From JBGTBQ01 sp041749275 (GTDB lineage: Bacteria; Acidobacteriota; Blastocatellia; Pyrinomonadales; Pyrinomonadaceae): a stretch of 10,993 nt of DNA. Position 1 is the stretch's first letter. Each line of letters begins with the position of its first letter. This document shows positions 7,172 to 10,993 of this stretch, piece after piece. The notes under the pieces were generated by a model that saw only the letters and a list, made by a program, of their open reading frames with translations, was not told where the DNA came from and made no database searches. The DNA lies in NCBI GenBank assembly GCA_041749275.1, contig JBGTBQ010000103.1, positions 1 through 10,993 on the forward strand, read 5' to 3'. The translations under genes and the position numbers were made by a program.

Positions 7172-7219
7172 TGAGGCGCGGTGCGTCATGTCTCTCTGAG
7201 GCGGCTTGTCATGTCTCTC
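7172..7219 (+). repeat. Imperfect tandem duplication of the start region of the second STAND gene
   Basis: A 25-nt unit (7172-7196) and a 23-nt unit (7197-7219) follow each other directly. Both begin TGAGGCG and end GTCATGTCTCTC, so the Shine-Dalgarno-like GAGG and an ATG are each present twice. The first ATG (7188) reads Met-Ser-Leu-stop. The second (7211) opens the long frame with the same Met-Ser-Leu. Confidence 0.7.
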
Positions 7220-10200
7220 ACACTGAGTTTGGCTTCCTTGCGAGTGCTGCTCGGCCTTGTCGGCGTTGGATACAGTTTGCTCAAAGCCGACTTTGGCGCG
7301 GGGGCCAGTGTCTCCAACGAGATTTTGAAATCCGTCTTGGGGGGCACGGTAGAAGGCGTCACCTACGACTTGCTCAAAGGCGGCGGTGAATCCGCGCTGA
7401 AACAGATCGCCGATTCCTTGCAGCAAGGCGACAGCGAAAACCTCAATCACGACTTGCAACGGGCGGCGCGGAAAGCGCAGTTGACCGCGACGCTCTTGGC
7501 GGTTCGGGCGTGCTTGAAAGAGACGAAGCGTCTCAAGGCCGACGAAAAATCGTTGTGGTCAAGAGCGGTCGGTAAGATTTGGAAAGACGAAGACGAGAAG
7601 TGGTTGAATGCAGTCGCCGGGGCGTGGCGGAAGAAAATAGAGAGCGTGCCGGAAGAAGTTCCGCCGGGGAATGTCGAACGCGGCGAAATCATCAGCTTGT
7701 TCGACCCGCAGCGGAATCTTGCGCCGACGGAGATTCAGAGTCAGCTCGTCAAAGAGTTGAAAGATGACGCGCTGGCGGAAATCCGCACTGAATACTACGG
7801 GGCAAAGTTTTCCGATAACGCTTACAAACTGTTGGAAGAAGCCATCAACACAGGCTGGAACGAGACTCAAGACGACAAATCTTCCAGCGCCGCGCAGAGC
7901 CTCAATCCGCTCGGACTGAAGCAAGCCTTAATCAACACCGGCAAGCAGTACGATTGGTTCAGCCTCGTGTGCGGCTTGTTCAACGAGGAGTATAAGACCA
8001 ACGAGCGCGTCGAAGCGGCGATGCAGAAATACCTGCTGCTCGACATCCGCGAACGGCAAACGGACGCTGCGCTCGACCCCAAAACAGTCGCCGACCTGCT
8101 GGCCGGGCATCTCGCGCAGTTCGGCGATTCCTTCGCGCGCCTTGAAGCATTGCTGATAACGATTGACGCGAAGCAAGACGAGATTCTCGTCTTCGTCAAC
8201 GATTTCATCGAAGAGAACCGCCTCCTTCATCAAGAAACGCGGCAAGTTGTCGAAGACACAGCCGCCGAGACGCAGCGACAAGTGGCGAAGGGCTTTTCTG
8301 TTTTGGCGGAATTGATTAAGCAGGACAGAGCCTTATCGCCTGAAAAGCGCGAAGCCATAGAGGAGGCCAACCGTCGGGAATATCAGAGAGAGATTGCGCT
8401 TGAGCACACGCCCGCGGAAGTCGTCGGCTCGCTCATCGAACATGACAATTTTTTCGTTGACCGCGACGCCGAACGCGAAAGTTTGATGAAGCGCCTGCTG
8501 GCGGGCGAGAAGATGGTCGTCGTCAAGGCGTTTAGCGGCTACGGCAAGACTTCGCTGATGACCGAAACGCTCCATACAATCGCGCCCGGCGAAGAACTGA
8601 GCCACGAAAAAGTGCGCGGCATTCTGCTGTTTTATTGCCGCGACAAAGAGCAGGCGAGTTTGCGCGAAGTATGCCGCAAGACGGACGCCCGTTTGCGGAA
8701 GGCGAACGTGGACAGCGATTTCGCGGGGGCTTACGAAGCCTTCAAACGGGAGGCGCGAGACAATCCGAACATTTTGCCGACCGCGCTGATTGACAAACTG
8801 ATTTACGACTTGAGCCGGTTGGGCGACATCTGGCTCGTGTTCGACAACTTCGAGACGGCGTTGGACGGCGCGACGGTGCGCGACGCGGAGTTGCGCGAGT
8901 TTTTCGTGCGGGCGTTGCGGATGGGGAACCGGCTGCGCTTTCTCTTGACCTCGCAGAAGCTGCCGCGGTTCGAGGGTCTCGACGGAGTGGGAGAGCTGTC
9001 CATCGGAGACTTGCCGGAGGATTTCGCCAAAAAGTTTCTGCGTAAGAAAGGCGTGGAACTCAAAACCGCCGATATTGATTGCGGTTTAGCGGAGGCCGGG
9101 GAAACGGTTCTCGACCAACTGCTCGGCGAAACGTCGGCGACGCCGGTGCGTCTGGTGTCGTTCGTCGGCTATCTGCGCGAGGCTTATCTGACGGAGGGCA
9201 GGGTCTTGACGGACGCGCTGGCGGACGCGGGCGTGATGGCGGCTTTCCGCGATTACGACACGAAGAAGGGCGCGCTGAAATTGCTCGAAAAGCAATACCG
9301 GCTCTTGAACGAGACGGAGCAGTTGATTCTAAAAGCGTTGTCAATCTTTCCGAGGGCCGTGCCGTTCGCCGTGCTGAAAAGCGTTTTGCCGTTGACGTTG
9401 GACGGGGATGAAGTCTTGAGTTGTTTGGAGAGCAGCAGCTTGGTCAGACGTGTCGGCAGCGCATTCGAGCTGCTTACCCTGCCGAAAGAAGTCATCGCAG
9501 CGCAAGCCGAAAACATCAGCGCACCGTTTTCACGCCGCGAATTGCACACCCGCGCCGCCGATTTTTACGTTTCAATCCGCAAGCCGAAAGAGCAATGGAA
9601 GACGCTTGAAGACCTCGCGCCGCAGTTCGAGGAGATGTACCACTGCCGCCAAGCCGGACTCTATGACCGTGCCGCAAACGTGCTTGATAGAGAAGCTAAG
9701 GATTTTCTTAGCCGTGCGGGTTACGCGCGCCGCGTGGTTGAAGAAAGAAAAGAGTTGGTCGGCAGGCCGATGGATGAGCAGTCAAAGGCTTATAACAGTA
9801 ATTGGTTGGCAAATTCGTATTCAGACTTGGGTGAGAAGCGCACAGCGATTAAATACTACAACGAAGCTCTCGAAGCCTCTTGCCGATTGAAAGACAGGAA
9901 ATACGAAGGCGTCGTGTTAGGCAACATCGGCACTGCGTATGCAGACTTGGGCGAGAAGCAGAAGGCGCTTGGATACTACGAAGACGCGCTCAAGATTCAC
10001 CGCGAGGTCGGCGACAAGGTGAGCGAAGGCAGTGTGTTGGGCAACATCGGCAATGCGTATTCAGCCTTGGGCGAGAAGCGGCGGGCGCTTGGGTACTACG
10101 AAGACGCGCTCAAGATTCACCGCGAGGTCGGCAACAAGGTGAGCGAAGGCATCGTGTTGGGCAACCTCGGCAATGCGTATGCAGACTTGGGCGAGAAGCG

Positions 10201-10444
10201 GCAGGCGCTTGGGTACTACGAGGACGCACTCAAGATTCACCGCGAGGTCGGCAACAAGGTGAGCAAAGGCAGAGTGTTGGGCAATGAAGGTGAAACCAGA
10301 TTCGGGTTGGGCGAGAAAGAAGAAGGCATCTGGTTAGTCGAGCAAGCCCTGAAGATTGCCCGTCAAGTCGAAGACAAAATGGCGGAAGATTATTGGTTGA
10401 ACAGACTTGAGTTGATGAAGGGTCACGGCGATGATGCGCCTTGA
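7211..10444 (+). CDS. STAND NTPase with C-terminal LGN-type TPR repeats and unrecognised N-terminal region
   Basis: This is a STAND ATPase of 1077 aa from ATG 7211, chosen because GAGG at 7198-7201 lies 9 bases upstream; GTG 7181 would add 10 residues. The N-terminus (about 1-60) is hydrophobic and Gly-rich (SLASLRVLLGLVGVGYSLL, then GGTVEGV), and could be a membrane-associated effector. Residues about 60-390 are mostly helical and not recognised. The P-loop is AFSGYGKTS (440-448, Ala in place of the first Gly), Walker B IWLVFDNFE (540-548, D545), and RFLLTSQ (576-582) the sensor-like strand. A winged-helix-like part (about 690-780) precedes TPRs at about 860-1060. These have a 40-residue period (LGNIGNAYADLGEKxxALGYYEDALKIHREVGDK), as in LGN/Pins proteins and many bacterial STAND proteins. 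The usual model is ligand sensing by TPRs followed by oligomerisation. It looks less GC-rich than the TIR/nSTAND1 operon and is flanked by inverted repeats. Being a phage-defence sensor is an inference. Confidence 0.85.
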   Translation: MSLTLSLASLRVLLGLVGVGYSLLKADFGAGASVSNEILKSVLGGTVEGVTYDLLKGGGESALKQIADSLQQGDSENLNHDLQRAARKAQLTATLLAVRACLKETKRLKADEKSLWSRAVGKIWKDEDEKWLNAVAGAWRKKIESVPEEVPPGNVERGEIISLFDPQRNLAPTEIQSQLVKELKDDALAEIRTEYYGAKFSDNAYKLLEEAINTGWNETQDDKSSSAAQSLNPLGLKQALINTGKQYDWFSLVCGLFNEEYKTNERVEAAMQKYLLLDIRERQTDAALDPKTVADLLAGHLAQFGDSFARLEALLITIDAKQDEILVFVNDFIEENRLLHQETRQVVEDTAAETQRQVAKGFSVLAELIKQDRALSPEKREAIEEANRREYQREIALEHTPAEVVGSLIEHDNFFVDRDAERESLMKRLLAGEKMVVVKAFSGYGKTSLMTETLHTIAPGEELSHEKVRGILLFYCRDKEQASLREVCRKTDARLRKANVDSDFAGAYEAFKREARDNPNILPTALIDKLIYDLSRLGDIWLVFDNFETALDGATVRDAELREFFVRALRMGNRLRFLLTSQKLPRFEGLDGVGELSIGDLPEDFAKKFLRKKGVELKTADIDCGLAEAGETVLDQLLGETSATPVRLVSFVGYLREAYLTEGRVLTDALADAGVMAAFRDYDTKKGALKLLEKQYRLLNETEQLILKALSIFPRAVPFAVLKSVLPLTLDGDEVLSCLESSSLVRRVGSAFELLTLPKEVIAAQAENISAPFSRRELHTRAADFYVSIRKPKEQWKTLEDLAPQFEEMYHCRQAGLYDRAANVLDREAKDFLSRAGYARRVVEERKELVGRPMDEQSKAYNSNWLANSYSDLGEKRTAIKYYNEALEASCRLKDRKYEGVVLGNIGTAYADLGEKQKALGYYEDALKIHREVGDKVSEGSVLGNIGNAYSALGEKRRALGYYEDALKIHREVGNKVSEGIVLGNLGNAYADLGEKRQALGYYEDALKIHREVGNKVSKGRVLGNEGETRFGLGEKEEGIWLVEQALKIARQVEDKMAEDYWLNRLELMKGHGDDAP
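9901..10260 (+). repeat. Three near-identical 120-bp tandem repeats coding for TPRs
   Basis: Units at 9901-10020, 10021-10140 and 10141-10260 align without gaps. Units 2 and 3 agree at 112 of 120 bases and units 1 and 2 at 105 of 120. Each encodes one 40-residue TPR. Diverged copies lie on both sides (about 9781-9900 and 10261-10380). The identity includes synonymous positions, so the array expanded or was homogenised recently. The variable codons fall mainly after the EG/KG at the unit boundary and in the A/S-D/A-L turn. Confidence 0.92.
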
Positions 10445-10678
10445 GGATTAACAAACGCGCGCAAAAAGCAGAACCCAAAGAGAAGTTATGAGCCGACAGA
10501 CACAAGCTGCGAGATGGTGCTGTAAGGAGCGGCTCGTCGCTCTTGTCCATCACGCCTCATGCTGCCTTGATAATGCGCCTGTTCGTTGACTCGCTTCCTG
10601 ACCCGTTGCGATTTCGAGATGTGCCGCGCCGCGTCGGTTTGCCGCGGTGATTCGATTGAGTATGAGAAATGAAAACTG
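10445..10678. other. Intergenic stretch with no recognisable gene
   Basis: Between the STAND stop codon and the second repeat copy I see no convincing gene, tRNA or terminator. A 33-codon frame from ATG 10488 to 10589 has only a weak AGAG-like ribosome site, is rich in Cys and Arg, and resembles nothing I know. With the repeat and IS edge that follow, this forms a stretch of about 500 bases without an intact gene (10445-10941). Confidence 0.5.
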
Positions 10679-10832
10679 ATGTGACGCAGAAGCAAGTCGA
10701 AGGCGACGATTCAACGAGTCCGCGAAGCGGACGACAGCATAAAGCCCCGGACAAAGGCCGCAGTCCGGAGTCCGGGGTACAAGGTTGAAAAAATATCCCC
10801 AGCCCGTGAAACGGGCGGCAGAGGCAGCGGCG
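10679..10832 (+). repeat. Second copy of the palindrome arm, inverted relative to 6924-7077
   Basis: Starting at ATGTGACGCA, this copy matches the reverse complement of 6924-7077 at 143 of 154 bases. It keeps all three hairpin modules: GTCCGC-GAA-GCGGAC (10718-10732), CCCCGGAC...GTCCGGGG (10745-10777) and GCCCGT-GAA-ACGGGC (10802-10816). The similarity stops abruptly after 10832, where the complete element would continue into its other arm. With the first element it brackets the second STAND gene in inverted orientation. Confidence 0.88.
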
Positions 10833-10993
10833 CAAAAATCAACCTTCATCGAACTCGACTTTATCCATTTTAGGTCTTTGAAAAAGTAACGGCAGGCCGC
10901 GTAAGCTGAGAAAGACAACTTCACCAAAAGAGGTCTTTCCGATGCCGACACTGCCTGCCGAACTGCTGCACCTGATGGTAGTCTTCGCCCCGC
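10833..10993 (+). mobile_element. Probable left end of an insertion sequence, cut by the window end
   Basis: The dispersed repeat breaks off at about 10832 and unrelated, less GC-rich sequence begins, followed about 110 bases later by the start of a transposase-like frame. An IS inserted into the repeat would give this pattern. The exact left terminus and its inverted repeat cannot be fixed, because the right end lies outside the window. Confidence 0.5.
10942..10993 (+). CDS. Start of a transposase-like gene (3' truncated by window)
   Basis: ATG 10942 opens a frame of 17 codons to the window end: MPTLPAELLHLMVVFAP. A good Shine-Dalgarno, AAAGAGGT at 10927-10934, has GAGG ending 8 bases before the ATG. 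The pattern of a short LPxxLxxLMxxFAP start resembles N-termini of IS701/IS4-type DDE transposases as I remember them. No catalytic residue lies inside the window, so the assignment rests on this short stretch and on the broken repeat just upstream. If correct, the protein would catalyse movement of the IS whose left end starts near 10833. An unrelated gene start is the alternative. Confidence 0.5.
   Translation, partial: MPTLPAELLHLMVVFAP

Noticed and set aside
9901..10260. CRISPR-like array
   Set aside because: The regular 120-bp repetition lies in frame within the gene and encodes TPRs; there are no short repeats with unique spacers.
10488..10589. 33-codon plus-strand frame after the second STAND gene
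   Set aside because: Weak ribosome site, unusual Cys/Arg-rich composition, no known relative; too short to support.
10550..10951. Minus-strand frames (133 and 92 codons) across the second repeat copy and the IS edge
   Set aside because: They span a repeat and an apparent insertion junction and encode no recognisable domain.

Overview
The window comes from a GC-rich bacterium. It has dense plus-strand coding, overlapping stop and start codons, and GC-rich hairpin repeats between genes. Acidobacteriota (Blastocatellia-like) is my best guess from the style of these repeats and the gene content, but nothing in the window proves the phylum. All genes I support lie on the plus strand.

Layout: (1) 1-902, the C-terminal part of an MFS transporter cut by the window start. 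(2) 903-1077, a gap with a good sigma70-like promoter whose spacer holds a perfect inverted repeat. (3) 1078-6305, a two-gene operon with a 4-base ATGA overlap and a near-perfect Shine-Dalgarno. Its first gene is a 496-aa protein with one canonical and two divergent TIR-like domains; its second is a 1246-aa nSTAND1 NTPase with a mid-protein transmembrane segment, a coiled coil and a long TPR array. (4) 6452-6760, a small cupin protein. (5) 6774-7077, a roughly 304-bp imperfect palindrome built of hairpin modules. (6) 7211-10444, a second, unrelated STAND NTPase with an unrecognised N-terminal region and 40-residue LGN/Pins-type TPRs, three of them near-identical in DNA. (7) 10679-10832, a second copy of the palindrome arm in inverted orientation relative to the arm next to gene 6. 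(8) from about 10833 to the end, the apparent left end of an insertion sequence with the first 17 codons of a transposase-like ORF.

The region reads as an accessory, defence-type island. The TIR/nSTAND1 pair looks like a split NLR-like system: a TPR sensor on a STAND ATPase would, on activation, engage a separately encoded TIR effector, which would be expected to act as an NADase. The second STAND gene looks like an independent sensor protein. It is flanked by inverted dispersed repeats, bordered by an IS, and visibly less GC-rich than the TIR/nSTAND1 operon, consistent with separate acquisition. Family assignments rest on recognisable motifs. The defence role is inferred from family knowledge and context and is not shown by the sequence.
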